Assembly: GCF_001653455.1 (NCBI RefSeq)
Contig: NZ_CP011486.1
Span: 1,240,001-1,304,000, forward strand
Reading direction: 5' to 3'
DNA length: 64,000 nucleotides
From: Helicobacter pylori
GTDB taxonomy: Bacteria; Campylobacterota; Campylobacteria; Campylobacterales; Helicobacteraceae
Below the pieces are notes generated by a model. That model saw nothing but the letters and a program-made list of their open reading frames with translations. It was not told where the DNA came from and did no database searches. Shown one piece after another: positions 10,390 through 19,376 of the stretch (position 1 is its first letter; each line of letters begins with the position of its first letter). The position numbers and the translations under genes are program-made.

Positions 10390-10725
10390 ATGAGTGGATT
10401 AAGAACATTCAGTTGTGTAGTGGTTTTATGCGGTGCAATGGCTAATGTAGCTATAGCTAGTCCTAAAATAGAGGCAAGGGGTGAATTAGGCAGATTTGTA
10501 GGGGGAATTTTTGGGGGTGCAATGGGTGGTGTAATGGGCGGAGCAATTGGGGCTCCTGGAGGTCCAGTGGGTAGTGCCATAGGTAGAAGTTTTGGTCATG
10601 AAATAGGGAGAGAATTTGGTCGTGAAATAGGCGATAGGGTAGAAGATTATATCCGTGGCGTTGATAGAGAGCCGCAAGCTCCAAGAGAACCCACCTATGA
10701 TCGTCATTTCGTGTATGATAGGTAG
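10390..10725 (+). CDS. Small exported glycine-zipper protein
   Basis: The 111-residue protein has a signal peptide (about residues 1-24, ending NVAIAS). A dense glycine-zipper follows (about 33-64: GGIFGGAMGGVMGGAIG and onward), then Gly/Arg/Glu repeats (HEIGREFGREIGDR) and an Arg/Pro-rich tail. Glycine-zipper segments of this type insert in or oligomerise at membranes. I took the ATG at 10390 because AAAGGA precedes it; an upstream in-frame ATG has no site. It is followed after 23 bases by a four-TM gene. Function is unknown; pore-like or envelope-structural roles are both possible. Confidence 0.7.
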   Translation: MSGLRTFSCVVVLCGAMANVAIASPKIEARGELGRFVGGIFGGAMGGVMGGAIGAPGGPVGSAIGRSFGHEIGREFGREIGDRVEDYIRGVDREPQAPREPTYDRHFVYDR

Positions 10726-10748
10726 TTTTGGGGGAGAAAGGAGAGAGC

Positions 10749-11219
10749 ATGAATATCAAAAAGCGTTTGAGCGACTGGGAATATCAATGGGCAGTGGCTA
10801 TAGTCTATGCGGGATGTATATCCACATTGCGTTATAGCCAAGGCGCTGTCGATCCACTTTTTAACCCTAAAGACAGCTATTACGCGTGGCTAACAATCTT
10901 AATAGCGGCTCTATTGTCTAACCTTTTGTTTGACCCTCGAGGTAGGGATTGTTATAAATCCTTACAAGTAGGATACCCCAAGTTTTTGAAAGCCATTTTT
11001 AAGGCTAGGTTTTTTGGCGCGTTTTATAACGCTGTGTTAGGATCAAGACTAAGGGATTTTTATGTGATGCTTTTAACGATGCCCTTTATTGCCGCTATCC
11101 ATGAAATTTCGGCGTATTGTGGGCATCCTAGCAATCTCCTTATAGAGGGTTTGGTTATGCTTGGCTTTGTGTGTGTTTTTGGGATTTGTTCTAGGCTTTG
11201 CGCTAAATTAGGGTGGTGA
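10749..11219 (+). CDS. Small integral membrane protein, partner of glycine-zipper gene
   Basis: This 156-residue hydrophobic protein has about four membrane segments: WAVAIVYAGC near 15, WLTILIAALLSNLLF near 47, FYVMLLTMPFIAAI near 110, and LVMLGFVCVFGICSRL near 138. It has basic loops (DPRGRDCYK, KFLKAIFKARF). The start is the ATG behind AAGGAG; a TTG seven codons upstream is less likely. It is almost certainly co-transcribed with the preceding glycine-zipper gene. I do not recognise the family. A dedicated membrane partner or immunity-type role is speculation. Confidence 0.65.
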   Translation: MNIKKRLSDWEYQWAVAIVYAGCISTLRYSQGAVDPLFNPKDSYYAWLTILIAALLSNLLFDPRGRDCYKSLQVGYPKFLKAIFKARFFGAFYNAVLGSRLRDFYVMLLTMPFIAAIHEISAYCGHPSNLLIEGLVMLGFVCVFGICSRLCAKLGW

Positions 11220-11287
11220 TTTAACTCAAATAGCATTAAATGGAGGGGAATATAAAAACTTTAAAGTGCATTCTCACTGATTTGTGT

Positions 11288-11293
11288 TACAAT
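11288..11293 (+). promoter_or_regulatory. -10 box of the thiamine unit
   Basis: TACAAT lies about ten bases before the predicted 5' end of the TPP riboswitch, which fits transcription starting just ahead of its P1 stem. Confidence 0.5.
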
Positions 11294-11301
11294 AAGGAGC
11301 A

Positions 11302-11391
11302 TTTAAGGGGTGCTTTTTAAAACGCTCAAGTTTTTAAAAGGCTGAGATCAAACCCGTAGAACTTGTCAAGGTAATTCTTGCGTAAGGAATA
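11302..11391 (+). promoter_or_regulatory. TPP riboswitch (thi-box)
   Basis: The leader shows the conserved thi-box elements in order: AGGGGTGC, then GGCTGAGAT with AAACCC, then GAACTTGTC, and GGTAATTCTTGCGTAAGGAA. It ends two bases before the ATG of the PnuC-type gene, and its closing AAGGAA strand doubles as the likely ribosome-binding site. TPP binding would therefore be expected to sequester the Shine-Dalgarno and block translation. Confidence 0.92.
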
Positions 11392-11393
11392 AC

Positions 11394-12056
11394 ATGTTAA
11401 TATCCGCTCCATTATCCAAACGATTTTATCTCACACTCGCTCTCGCTTGCGTGTTTTTAACCATCACTAACATCCTTGTCAAAGGCTCGTTTATCAACCT
11501 ACTAGCAGGGCTTAGCGGGGTTTTGTATGCGTTTTTTGCTGGGGAGAGGCAAATTATTTGCTTTGTGTTTGGCTTTATTTATAATTTGAGTTACGCTTAT
11601 GTCGCTTACCAATGGAGATTAAACGCTGATGTGATTTTATGCCTTTTTTTGTATATGCCGGTAACGATTTATGGGCTGTTTGCATGGAAAAAAACAGAGC
11701 AGCAAAGCGGCGCTATCAAGGCTCAAAAGCTTTCTAAAAAGTGGCGTTTGATACTCATTTTAGGCGTAGGGGTTTTAACTTATGTGAGCGCTTTGTTTTT
11801 TAAAGAAATCAAAACGAATTTTTTATGGGCAGAGAGTTTTAATTTCGTCATCTTTATTATTGCTTTTATTTTACAGGTTTTGCGCTACACGGAGAGTTAT
11901 ATTCTGGTAACTTTAGGCAATATCGTGTCTATTGTCGTGTGGTTTTGTATTTTTCAAATCTCCACAGAGAGTTTGGTGCAACTCTTCACAACAATTCTAT
12001 ACCTTTTTATTGGCTTGTATTATTTTAACCGCTGGAACCAGTCATGCAAGCAGTGA
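11394..12056 (+). CDS. pnuT: PnuC/PnuT-family vitamin transporter (probable thiamine transporter)
   Basis: The 220-residue polytopic membrane protein has the PnuC-family pattern, including NLSYAYVAYQWRLNADVILCLF, YMPVTIYGLFAWKK, and the C-terminal TTILYLFIGLYYFNRW. PnuC proteins take up nicotinamide riboside; family members behind TPP riboswitches (PnuT) are inferred to carry thiamine. Here the riboswitch upstream and the overlapping thiamine pyrophosphokinase downstream (13 bases) argue strongly for thiamine, although older annotations call this locus pnuC. Substrate assignment is inference from context. Confidence 0.88.
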   Translation: MLISAPLSKRFYLTLALACVFLTITNILVKGSFINLLAGLSGVLYAFFAGERQIICFVFGFIYNLSYAYVAYQWRLNADVILCLFLYMPVTIYGLFAWKKTEQQSGAIKAQKLSKKWRLILILGVGVLTYVSALFFKEIKTNFLWAESFNFVIFIIAFILQVLRYTESYILVTLGNIVSIVVWFCIFQISTESLVQLFTTILYLFIGLYYFNRWNQSCKQ

Positions 12057-12658
12057 TTTTAGCCAATGGGGAATTTCCTAAATCCAAAAGATGCTTAGAT
12101 CTTTTAAAAAACGCCCCCTTTTTAATCGCATGCGATGGGGCTGTTGCATCTTTGCATGCATTCCATTTCAAACCCAGCGTGGTTATAGGCGACTTGGATA
12201 GCATTGATTCGCATTTGAAAGCCTTGTATCGCCCCATATGCGTGAGCGAGCAAAACAGCAACGATTTATCCAAAGCCTTTTTTTACGCTTTAAATAAAGG
12301 CTATGATGATTTTATTTTTTTAGGGCTGAATGGCAAGCGAGAAGACCACGCTTTAGCGAACACTTTTTTATTGTTTGAGTATTTTAAGTTTTGCCAAAAA
12401 CTCCAAGCTATAAGCGATTATGGTTGTTTTAGGGTTCTAGAAACCCCTTTTATTTTGCCGAGTTTTAAAGGGGAGCAAATCTCGCTTTTTAGCCTGGATT
12501 TTGAAGCCCAATTCACTTCTAAAAACCTCAAATACCCCTTAAAAGACTTGCGTTTAAAAACGCTCTTTTCGGGATCGCTCAATGAAGCCACCGATCATTT
12601 TTTTAGCCTTAGCTCTATTCCTAAGTCTGTGGTGCTGGTGTATCAAAAGTTTTTGTGA
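12044..12658 (+). CDS. thiN: Thiamine pyrophosphokinase
   Basis: The enzyme converts imported thiamine to TPP using ATP. The 204-residue protein has the family signatures: ILANGEFP at the N-terminus, CDGAV, VIGDLDSID (metal/ATP-binding Asp residues), NSNDLSKAFFYAL, and FLGLNGKREDHALAN. It overlaps the transporter gene by 13 bases, so import and trapping of thiamine are coupled and both sit under the TPP riboswitch. Confidence 0.92.
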   Translation: MQAVILANGEFPKSKRCLDLLKNAPFLIACDGAVASLHAFHFKPSVVIGDLDSIDSHLKALYRPICVSEQNSNDLSKAFFYALNKGYDDFIFLGLNGKREDHALANTFLLFEYFKFCQKLQAISDYGCFRVLETPFILPSFKGEQISLFSLDFEAQFTSKNLKYPLKDLRLKTLFSGSLNEATDHFFSLSSIPKSVVLVYQKFL

Positions 12659-12745
12659 GTGGGTTTTGTTGGAGCAAAAAGATTGATTCAGTCTTGCTTT
12701 GTGCGGTCTTGTTAGGGGTAAAAAATCTTATTGAACCTTGTATGG

Positions 12746-13093
12746 CTAAACAAGATAGGAGGTTTCAACTATAATACTTTTAACAAAACCACCACAAAGC
12801 CACCAAACCAACCCACTACCCACATCGGCTAAAATCCAAAGCAGTTTGCTAGGCTGTTTTTGTCTTGTTTCAACCACCTCGCCCTTATCGTTTATCTCTG
12901 TCTGTATGTAGTTTTTAGCGTTGTCTCTTATCTGTTCTAGTTGTAGCATGGTCTTTATTTTTAACATGTCTATTTGGTGTTTTTGTATGTTGCCGAGTAT
13001 CTTTATTTTATCTTGGACTTCGCATTCATCATAGATTTTTTTATACTCTCGTATTACATTTACTTCATCTGTAGTCAAATCTTTCATGCTCAT
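12746..13093 (-). CDS. Small membrane protein of an accessory cassette
   Basis: From the ATG at 13093 this protein has 115 residues. Most of it is charged and helical (KDLTTDEVNVIREYKKIYDE onward) and ends in one hydrophobic segment (LLWILADVGSGLVWWLCGGF), so it is probably anchored by its C-terminus. I do not recognise the family. A TATATAAT box lies only a few bases upstream of the ATG, which would give a nearly leaderless transcript; otherwise it is read with the secreted gene upstream. A decayed relative lies at 9945-10105. Confidence 0.6.
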   Translation of the reverse strand: MSMKDLTTDEVNVIREYKKIYDECEVQDKIKILGNIQKHQIDMLKIKTMLQLEQIRDNAKNYIQTEINDKGEVVETRQKQPSKLLWILADVGSGLVWWLCGGFVKSIIVETSYLV

Positions 13094-13162
13094 ACTATGA
13101 TTATATAACAAAAATAAAAGAATAAAGCAAAATAATCCCTAGTCAATAGGGGCTTTTTGTTT

Positions 13163-13474
13163 CTACTTTGTTTTAATCTTTGCTTTCACAGTAGCAACTT
13201 CTTTTTTTAGTTTTTCTATGGTTTCTTTTTGTTCCATAAGCATCTTTGCTAATTTTTTTATAATATCATCGTGCGTATTCAATAGCGCTGTTATTTCTTT
13301 TTGGTGGTAATCAAACCTAACCATTGCTTTCAGTATTTCTTTTAGATTTTTTGGGTCATCGGTGTTAACTACCATGTTGTCAATTTTACTTTCTGTATCG
13401 CTTATATAGTCTGCTTTAGCAAACCCTAGTAAGCCACTCACTGCTAACGCTAACATTACCGCTTTAATTTTCAT
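13163..13474 (-). CDS. Small secreted coiled-coil protein
   Basis: The 103-residue protein has a clear signal peptide (MKIKAVMLALAVSGLLGFAKA, about 1-21). A mature helical region follows, and its C-terminal 40 residues (KLAKMLMEQKETIEKLKKEV and onward) form a lysine-rich coiled coil. AAGGAG precedes the ATG by a normal distance. It lies between the lipoprotein gene and the small membrane-protein gene on the same strand, so the three probably act together at the envelope. Family not recognised. Confidence 0.65.
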   Translation of the reverse strand: MKIKAVMLALAVSGLLGFAKADYISDTESKIDNMVVNTDDPKNLKEILKAMVRFDYHQKEITALLNTHDDIIKKLAKMLMEQKETIEKLKKEVATVKAKIKTK

Positions 13475-13606
13475 TGTTGCTCCTTAAAAAATGTTAATGA
13501 TATTCTTATTTTGCTCTGTTATTTTGGCTGTATAAAAATAATACTTATTGCCAATTCTAGCTTCTAACTCTACTAACCCCATGTCTCTTAATAAAAAATA
13601 AAACTC

Positions 13607-15073
13607 CTACTTTAAATTTAAAACAGAGACGCTCATTCCTGTTTTCAAAGTCCTAATAAACACGATGTTATTAGTGTTACTGCAAATTTTACCATTTTGC
13701 ACGTCTGTTTTTTCACATTTTGTAGGATTTAGATCCAATAATTTCATGCCATCAGCGTTCAAGACCCCAGAATCGCTCGCTTTTAATTTAGCGGCATAAA
13801 TTTTATTAGGGAACACGCTTGAACTTCTGGTGTCTGCTTGGGTGGTGCTAGCATTAACCATTTTCATAGCTTTACCAGACATTTTTAACCCCATGCCAAC
13901 CATCTGACCTGCAGCGCTACCTGAAGCCATCTCAGTAGCCTTACCTGCCGCTTCAACCCCTCTTGATAAAAGGTTTTTAGTCACAGCCGCACTAACCGCT
14001 CTCGCCGTGATGCTAGGGAGCTTGTGGTTGAATTCGGCTTTGATGACTTCATTAAAGTTACTCAAAACTTCTAAATCTTTACCATTAAGGCTATATTTTT
14101 GCTTGAAATCAGTCCCCTTGCCTCCATCTTTTAAATAAGGCATCGCAAAATACAAGTCCTTATCAGCCACTTCTTCTAATAGAGGCTGTTCGCCATCTTC
14201 AACGATCACCCAAGTGGTTTTTGCATTCCTTGCTTTATTCACGCCTGCTAAATCTTCGCCCACGACTTTAGCATGACTTATCGCAAAGGCTTCTTTCAAA
14301 TACCCTTCAGCCTTACCTTTGTCATTGTTTAAAAGATAGAATATCCCTGAAACATAATTCACTAAAGGGTTAGAAAAATTCTCATAGCCTTGCATCAATT
14401 CCAAGCTTTTGTATTTGTCTGTTAAACTATTAAGAGAGCCTAAAAATTGAGCAGAAACTTCCTTTTTGCCTTTAGACTTAGCTTTAGCTTCTTCTTGTTT
14501 TTTGATATTTTCTTGCTCTTTTGCGATCTCTTTAGCAAAATAGTCTTTGGCTCTTCTTTGGCGTTCAGCCGTTTGATTAAAGAACACCCTAGCCTTATCC
14601 ATGTCATTTAAAAACGCGTAATCTAGCGCTAAATAGTAGTTGGCCAACACCCATTCATACACATTCCCCTTATAAGGGATATTCTTTTCATTGCCTAGCG
14701 TAGAAGCCAATACCTTGCCACCCGCAGTCGCCCCCTCTTTGAATTTATTATCAAAGCTCGTATTCACATCTGTCAAACTGGTGATAGATTGCTTGTAGTC
14801 ATTCATTGTAAATGCATTCACCCCATTTTGCAATTTCCACAAAAGGGTATCATGCTGGTGCTTGTCAGCCTCGATCAAATTTTGTGAAATTTCAGAAGCG
14901 CTCTTAAAATCTTTATTATAGTAAGCTTGCTCAAACTTGTTAAAACCATCTTCAATTTTTTTAACTTTTACCTTAGACGACCCAGAAGATCCGCTATGAC
15001 TAGGATTATTCGCACACCCTACAATAAGCATTAACGCGCACACACTCACACTACAACCTTTTAGCCAATTCAT
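13607..15073 (-). CDS. COG3014-type TPR-like outer-envelope lipoprotein
   Basis: The 488-residue protein has a lipoprotein signal peptide with lipobox LIVGC (acylated Cys about residue 20). An alpha-helical, TPR-like region follows (FNKFEQAYYNKDFKSASEIS, YEWVLANYYLALDYAFLND, and VSGIFYLLNNDKGKAEGYLK). The C-terminal motif NASTTQADTRSSSVFPNKIY resembles the QADTRSW..LP motif I associate with COG3014 lipoproteins. Relatives often sit near LpoB-type peptidoglycan-synthase activators, but none is visible here. Residues 160-185 are a charged coiled coil. AAGGAG precedes the start. Function unknown. Confidence 0.75.
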   Translation of the reverse strand: MNWLKGCSVSVCALMLIVGCANNPSHSGSSGSSKVKVKKIEDGFNKFEQAYYNKDFKSASEISQNLIEADKHQHDTLLWKLQNGVNAFTMNDYKQSITSLTDVNTSFDNKFKEGATAGGKVLASTLGNEKNIPYKGNVYEWVLANYYLALDYAFLNDMDKARVFFNQTAERQRRAKDYFAKEIAKEQENIKKQEEAKAKSKGKKEVSAQFLGSLNSLTDKYKSLELMQGYENFSNPLVNYVSGIFYLLNNDKGKAEGYLKEAFAISHAKVVGEDLAGVNKARNAKTTWVIVEDGEQPLLEEVADKDLYFAMPYLKDGGKGTDFKQKYSLNGKDLEVLSNFNEVIKAEFNHKLPSITARAVSAAVTKNLLSRGVEAAGKATEMASGSAAGQMVGMGLKMSGKAMKMVNASTTQADTRSSSVFPNKIYAAKLKASDSGVLNADGMKLLDLNPTKCEKTDVQNGKICSNTNNIVFIRTLKTGMSVSVLNLK

Positions 15074-15155
15074 GCTAAAAACTCCTTGAAATTAAAATTT
15101 GAGCTTGATCATATAACAACAAAATTAAAACGCATCTTAATCATTTGAAAATTAT

Positions 15156-15168
15156 AAAAAAAAAAAAA
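15156..15168. repeat. A13 homopolymer upstream of lipoprotein gene
   Basis: A run of 13 A (13 T on the coding strand) sits about 83 bases upstream of the lipoprotein ATG, within its probable promoter region. Such tracts vary by slippage in this species and can tune promoter strength. No length variation can be seen from one sequence. Confidence 0.6.
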
Positions 15169-15300
15169 CGATTTTTTGAAATAAATAAAGATAAAAGCTA
15201 TTTAAACATGAGTTGCAAAAATTCATAAAAATGGTGGTAAAGATTGTCAGTTAGGATGTTTTAATTGCAAGCAGTGATCGGATTGTTGTTTTAATTTTGA

Positions 15301-15356
15301 TGGTTGGCGGTTTAGCCAATTTTTAAAGCGGTATAAAAGGCGATAACCACCAACCA
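15301..15356. terminator. Long stem-loop downstream of rplQ
   Basis: TGGTTGGCGGTT (15301-15312) pairs with AACCACCAACCA (15345-15356) with one wobble, enclosing about 32 bases, 33 bases beyond the rplQ stop. It lacks a U-tract on either strand. It may act as a 3' processing or stability structure for the end of the ribosomal supercluster, or as a weak bidirectional terminator. The remainder of 15074-15388 holds only the A13 tract and AT-rich sequence. Confidence 0.4.
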
Positions 15357-15388
15357 AGATAAAACTCAGTCAATGGGTTCATCGCATT

Positions 15389-15739
15389 TCACACAAATTC
15401 AATGGTGGCTAGAGTGGAAGCGTCCCCTCTTCTAAAGGTGGTGCGCTGGATCCTAGTGTATCCACCATTCCTTTGCGCGTATTTGGGTGCGATTTCAGTA
15501 ACAAGCTTATGGGTGGCTTCTTTGTTTTGCAAATACGCAAAAACATGGCGGTGCGCGTTAAAATCGCCCACACGAGCCGCTGTCGTTAATTTCTCAATGT
15601 AGCTGCGCAATTCCTTAGCTTTATAAATCCCTGTTTCAATTTTGTTATGCTCAATCAAAGCGATCGCTAAATTCTTTAATAATGCCTTCCTGTGCGAGCT
15701 GGTTCTCCCAAGCTTGCGGTATCCGTGTTTGTGTCTCAT
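15389..15739 (-). CDS. rplQ: 50S ribosomal protein L17
   Basis: L17 binds 23S rRNA domain III near the exit tunnel. The 116-residue protein begins [20 protein letters not shown] and contains [16 protein letters not shown], both characteristic. It is the last gene of the alpha segment, overlapping the rpoA stop by one base. A large stem-loop lies downstream. Confidence 0.97.
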   Translation of the reverse strand: MRHKHGYRKLGRTSSHRKALLKNLAIALIEHNKIETGIYKAKELRSYIEKLTTAARVGDFNAHRHVFAYLQNKEATHKLVTEIAPKYAQRNGGYTRIQRTTFRRGDASTLATIEFV

Positions 15740-16773
15740 CAGTCATTACCTCCTTTATCTTCTAATTTTTCTAATCTTTTTTTCAAACTCTCTCTTTGTT
15801 CAGGGCTTAATTCTGTGCCTACAGGATAGCCCAAATCATTCAATTTTTCAGCGATTTCATCATAGGATTTTTTACCCATGTTTTTCACGCCCTTAAGCTC
15901 TTCTTCGCTCATTAAAACGAGTTCGCCCACATACTTGATGCCGATTTTATCCAAGCAATTAAAGCATCTGGCGCTCAAATTCATGCTTTCAATCTTAGCG
16001 CTCAAATCTTTAGCGTCATCTCTTTGGGCGTAATCGCCTGAATATTCCGTGTTAGCAATGGGTTTTTCACCAAAAACGCCTAGTTGTTTGCTCATCACTT
16101 TCACCGCTGATAAAAACGCTTTGTAAGGGTCAATTTGCCCGTCTGTTTCAATATCAAAAATGATTTTTTCATAGTTAGGATCGCCCTCAACCAAAACATT
16201 TTCAATCTCATAAACGACATTCTTAATCGGCGTGAAAGAGCCATCTAGCGGCATGTAGCCCTCAGGCATCAACTCTCTTGTGATTTCGCTTGGGACATAC
16301 CCCATTCCTTTATAAATGATGAGCGAAAAATTCAATTGAGCGTCTTCGTTGATCGTGGCTAGGGGCATTTCAGGATTGACGATTTCTATATGCTCAGAAT
16401 TTAAATCCCTAGCCCTAAGCTCCATAGGCCCTTTAAAAGAATAATCCACCACAACCGATTGGTTTTCTAAAGAGCTATCCTGCCCCACTAGCGCCTTGGC
16501 TATAAAACGGATATTCTTTAAATTCATGATAAAAAGCGACACGTCTTCAGTAACGCCTCTTAATGAATCAAACTCATGATGAACGCCTTCAATTTTTAAA
16601 CCTATAGGAGCATACCCCACCGAGCTTAAAAGCAAGAGCCTTCTAATAGGATGAGCGAGCGTAACAGCGTAACCAAACTCAAATGGAGCCAGAGAAATCT
16701 TAACCCGATTACCCTCTTTCTCTAGCACCTTGATTTCTGATGGGATCAAAGGTGCTGTTTTGATAACTTTCAT
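15739..16773 (-). CDS. rpoA: RNA polymerase subunit alpha
   Basis: At 344 residues it has both domains: the N-terminal dimerisation/assembly domain with [32 protein letters not shown], and the C-terminal HhH domain with [32 protein letters not shown]. The C-terminal domain normally contacts UP elements and activators. The position between rpsD and rplQ matches the bacterial alpha operon, linking polymerase supply to ribosome synthesis. Confidence 0.97.
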   Translation of the reverse strand: MKVIKTAPLIPSEIKVLEKEGNRVKISLAPFEFGYAVTLAHPIRRLLLLSSVGYAPIGLKIEGVHHEFDSLRGVTEDVSLFIMNLKNIRFIAKALVGQDSSLENQSVVVDYSFKGPMELRARDLNSEHIEIVNPEMPLATINEDAQLNFSLIIYKGMGYVPSEITRELMPEGYMPLDGSFTPIKNVVYEIENVLVEGDPNYEKIIFDIETDGQIDPYKAFLSAVKVMSKQLGVFGEKPIANTEYSGDYAQRDDAKDLSAKIESMNLSARCFNCLDKIGIKYVGELVLMSEEELKGVKNMGKKSYDEIAEKLNDLGYPVGTELSPEQRESLKKRLEKLEDKGGND

Positions 16774-16784
16774 GCTCTAACCCC

Positions 16785-17411
16785 TTACTTAGAATACAAT
16801 TCTACAATGAGTCTTTCTTCAATAGGGACAACCACTTCTTCTCTTTCAGGGTAGCGGGTGAAGATGCCGTATTTTTTATCTTTTTCCACATCAATCCATG
16901 GCACAATCCCTGTTTGAGCCGTCAATTCCATCGCGCGCACCACTTGCGGGTTGCTCTTAGTTTTTTCTTTGATCTCAATTTTTTGCCCTGAACGCACGAA
17001 ATAAGAGGGAATATCCAAACGCTTACCATCTACAAGCACATGCCCATGCGTTACTAATTGCCTAGCAGAACTTCTAGTGGTCGCAAACCCCATGCGATAA
17101 ACGACATTATCCAATCTCCTTTCAATCAAGCGGATAAGGTTTTCACCCGTATTGCCATCCAAACGATTGGCCTCCACAAAAATACTCCTGAATTGCTTTT
17201 CAGAAATGCCATACATCATTTTGGCTTTTTGCTTTTCTTTCAATTGCAACCCGTAATCAGAAGTCTTAGCACGCCTTTGCCCATGCTGACCTGGCCCATA
17301 AGCCCTTTTATCTAGCGCGCTCTTACCGCTCAATCGCCTTTCACCCTTTAAAGCTAGAGAAACCCCAAAACGCCTTTCTAGTCTTTCTACTGCACCTCTA
17401 TACCTTGCCAT
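16785..17411 (-). CDS. rpsD: 30S ribosomal protein S4
   Basis: S4 is a primary 16S rRNA binder that nucleates 30S assembly and in many bacteria autoregulates the alpha operon. The 208-residue protein starts [16 protein letters not shown] and has an S4 RNA-binding domain ([21 protein letters not shown], then [20 protein letters not shown]). It lacks zinc Cys clusters (C- form). It is eleven bases upstream of rpoA. Confidence 0.97.
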   Translation of the reverse strand: MARYRGAVERLERRFGVSLALKGERRLSGKSALDKRAYGPGQHGQRRAKTSDYGLQLKEKQKAKMMYGISEKQFRSIFVEANRLDGNTGENLIRLIERRLDNVVYRMGFATTRSSARQLVTHGHVLVDGKRLDIPSYFVRSGQKIEIKEKTKSNPQVVRAMELTAQTGIVPWIDVEKDKKYGIFTRYPEREEVVVPIEERLIVELYSK

Positions 17412-17420
17412 AAAGCCTCC

Positions 17421-17816
17421 TTACACTCTTCTTCTTTTAGGGGGTCTGCAACCATTATGAGGGAGCGGAGTGATGTCTTTAATCCAAAGCACTTTAACGC
17501 CCTCAGTCGCACCCACGCTTTTAATAGCGGTCTCACGCCCACTACCTGGCCCTTGAACCTTAATGCCCACTTCTTTAACGCCATGCTCTTTAGCCTTGCT
17601 TAAAGCGCTTTCTACGGCTTGTTGGGCTGCATAAGGGGTGGATTTTTTAGAGCCTTTAAACCCTAAACCGCCCGCCGTGCTCCAGCAAATCACATTGCCC
17701 ATTTCATCAGTGATAGTGATGTTGGTGTTATTGAAAGTCGCTGAAATATAAACAACCCCCCTAGCAATATTCTTTTTGACTACTTTCTTTTTAGTCGCTG
17801 CATTTCTCTTAGCCAT
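17421..17816 (-). CDS. rpsK: 30S ribosomal protein S11
   Basis: S11 forms the platform of the 30S subunit and helps shape the Shine-Dalgarno cleft. The 131-residue protein has a Lys-rich N-terminus and the family core [20 protein letters not shown], followed by [15 protein letters not shown] and the closing [16 protein letters not shown]. It is in its usual place between rpsM and rpsD. Confidence 0.97.
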   Translation of the reverse strand: MAKRNAATKKKVVKKNIARGVVYISATFNNTNITITDEMGNVICWSTAGGLGFKGSKKSTPYAAQQAVESALSKAKEHGVKEVGIKVQGPGSGRETAIKSVGATEGVKVLWIKDITPLPHNGCRPPKRRRV

Positions 17817-17838
17817 TAAATCATCATCTCCTTATTTG

Positions 17839-18201
17839 CTACTTGCTACCCACGGTTTTTTTCTTACCCTTACGAGTCCTAGCGTTATTTTTAGTGGTTT
17901 GGCCTCTTACAGGAAGACCCTTACGATGCCTGATCCCACGATAATTCCCTAAGTCCATTAAGGATTTAATATCCATTTGAACTTTTTTACGCAAATCGCC
18001 CTCTACTAAGTAGCTTTGCTGGATTTTTTTAGCGATACTAGACACTTCATCTTCGCTCAATTCATGCACACGCTTGTCAAAAGAAATGCCCACCGCTTCT
18101 AAAATCTCTCTAGAACTCTTAAGCCCAATCCCATAAATATAGGTAAGGGCATACTCTACTCTCTTCTTTTTTGGTAAATCTACACCAGCAATCCTTGCCA
18201 T
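17839..18201 (-). CDS. rpsM: 30S ribosomal protein S13
   Basis: S13 sits in the 30S head and contacts P-site tRNA and 50S bridges. The 120-residue protein starts [19 protein letters not shown] and carries the H2TH region [13 protein letters not shown] plus the C-terminal [19 protein letters not shown] tail that reaches tRNA. It follows rpmJ by three bases. Confidence 0.97.
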   Translation of the reverse strand: MARIAGVDLPKKKRVEYALTYIYGIGLKSSREILEAVGISFDKRVHELSEDEVSSIAKKIQQSYLVEGDLRKKVQMDIKSLMDLGNYRGIRHRKGLPVRGQTTKNNARTRKGKKKTVGSK

Positions 18202-18204
18202 GCT

Positions 18205-18318
18205 TTATCCTTGTCTTTGTTTGTGTTTAGGGGTAGCACAGATCACTCTAATAACGCCCCTTCTTTTAATAATCTTGCACTTATCGCACATCTTTTTCAC
18301 TGATGGCCTGACTTTCAT
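18205..18318 (-). CDS. rpmJ: 50S ribosomal protein L36
   Basis: The 37-residue protein begins [20 protein letters not shown] and has the zinc-binding C-x2-C (residues 11 and 14) followed by Cys27 and His32, so this is the zinc-containing (C+) form. GGAG precedes the ATG. It is between infA and rpsM, its standard position. Confidence 0.95.
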
Positions 18319-18396
18319 GATTTTTCTCCTTTGAAAAAATTAGGCACTACTAAAAACTTTTATACTAACATATTTTTATTGAAATAACCCTTAAAT

Positions 18397-18615
18397 TCAT
18401 TTGTATCTAAAAGTTATCCGACCCTTGTCTAAGCTATAGGGCGTAAGCTCTAGCTTAACCCTATCGCCTAAAGCAATCCTAATGTAGTGCATGCGCATCT
18501 TTCCAGAAATGCGGCACAACACCACATGCTTATTGTCTAACTCCACCTTAAAGGTAGCGTTAGGCAACGCCTCAATCACTTTCCCATCCACTTCTATAAC
18601 ATCATCTCTTGCCAT
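18397..18615 (-). CDS. infA: Translation initiation factor IF-1
   Basis: IF-1 blocks the ribosomal A site during initiation. The 72-residue S1-like OB-fold protein is near full match to the family: [20 protein letters not shown], then [20 protein letters not shown] and [15 protein letters not shown]. Its start shares one base with the map stop, so it is coupled to map translation. Confidence 0.97.
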   Translation of the reverse strand: MARDDVIEVDGKVIEALPNATFKVELDNKHVVLCRISGKMRMHYIRIALGDRVKLELTPYSLDKGRITFRYK

Positions 18616-19376
18616 TAACGCTCCGTAAGAATCACTGCTTTATTGCCAACTATGGCGATAGTATGCTCATGGTGGCTTGTGTTAAGCCCATCCACTGAAA
18701 CCACGCTCCACTTATCCGCTAGTATTTTAGGTTCGCCTTGTTTTTGACACACCATAGGCTCTAAACAAAATACCATGCCCTCTTTGATTTTAGGACCGCT
18801 ATTAGCTTTGACGCCTTTTTCTAGGTAGTTGGGGATCTCTGGTTCTTCATGGGGTTTTTTACCAATGCCATGCCCGCAAAATCCCTTCAAAGGCACAAAG
18901 CCCCTTTCTGTAATAGCACTCTCTAAAATCTGGCTCAATTCTTTAAAATGCATGCCCACTTTAATTGAATCAATAGCATGCATCAAACTCTCTTTAGAGC
19001 AAGCGAGCAATTTTTCATCTTGCGGGCTTATCGCACCTATAGGGAGCGTGAGGGCCGAATCGCCATAATAGCCATCCGCCTCCACCCCCAAATCCAAGCC
19101 TATAATATCCCCCTCTTGCAAAACATAATCCGTAGGAATGCCATGAATGACCACTTCATTTAAGGACATGCACACAGAATTAGGGAAACCATAAAGCCCC
19201 TTAAAAGCAGGCCTAGCCCCAAGAGATTGGATAAAGTCTTCAGCCATTTTATCCAGCTCCAAAAGTGAAATGCCAGGTCTTACTTCTCGCTCCAAAAGAG
19301 CTAACGCTTGAGCCGTCATTTCCCCAGCTTTTCTTAACGCTTTGATTTCTTTCGGGCTTTTGATAGAGATCGCCAT
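18615..19376 (-). CDS. map: Methionine aminopeptidase (type I)
   Basis: Map removes the initiator Met from nascent proteins. The 253-residue protein has all five metal ligands in family motifs: two Asp in [16 protein letters not shown], His in [14 protein letters not shown], Glu in VFCLEPMV, and Glu in [10 protein letters not shown]. It lacks the N-terminal zinc extension of longer forms. It is between secY and infA with one-base overlaps on both sides, so export, Met removal and initiation genes are co-translated. Confidence 0.96.
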   Translation of the reverse strand: MAISIKSPKEIKALRKAGEMTAQALALLEREVRPGISLLELDKMAEDFIQSLGARPAFKGLYGFPNSVCMSLNEVVIHGIPTDYVLQEGDIIGLDLGVEADGYYGDSALTLPIGAISPQDEKLLACSKESLMHAIDSIKVGMHFKELSQILESAITERGFVPLKGFCGHGIGKKPHEEPEIPNYLEKGVKANSGPKIKEGMVFCLEPMVCQKQGEPKILADKWSVVSVDGLNTSHHEHTIAIVGNKAVILTER

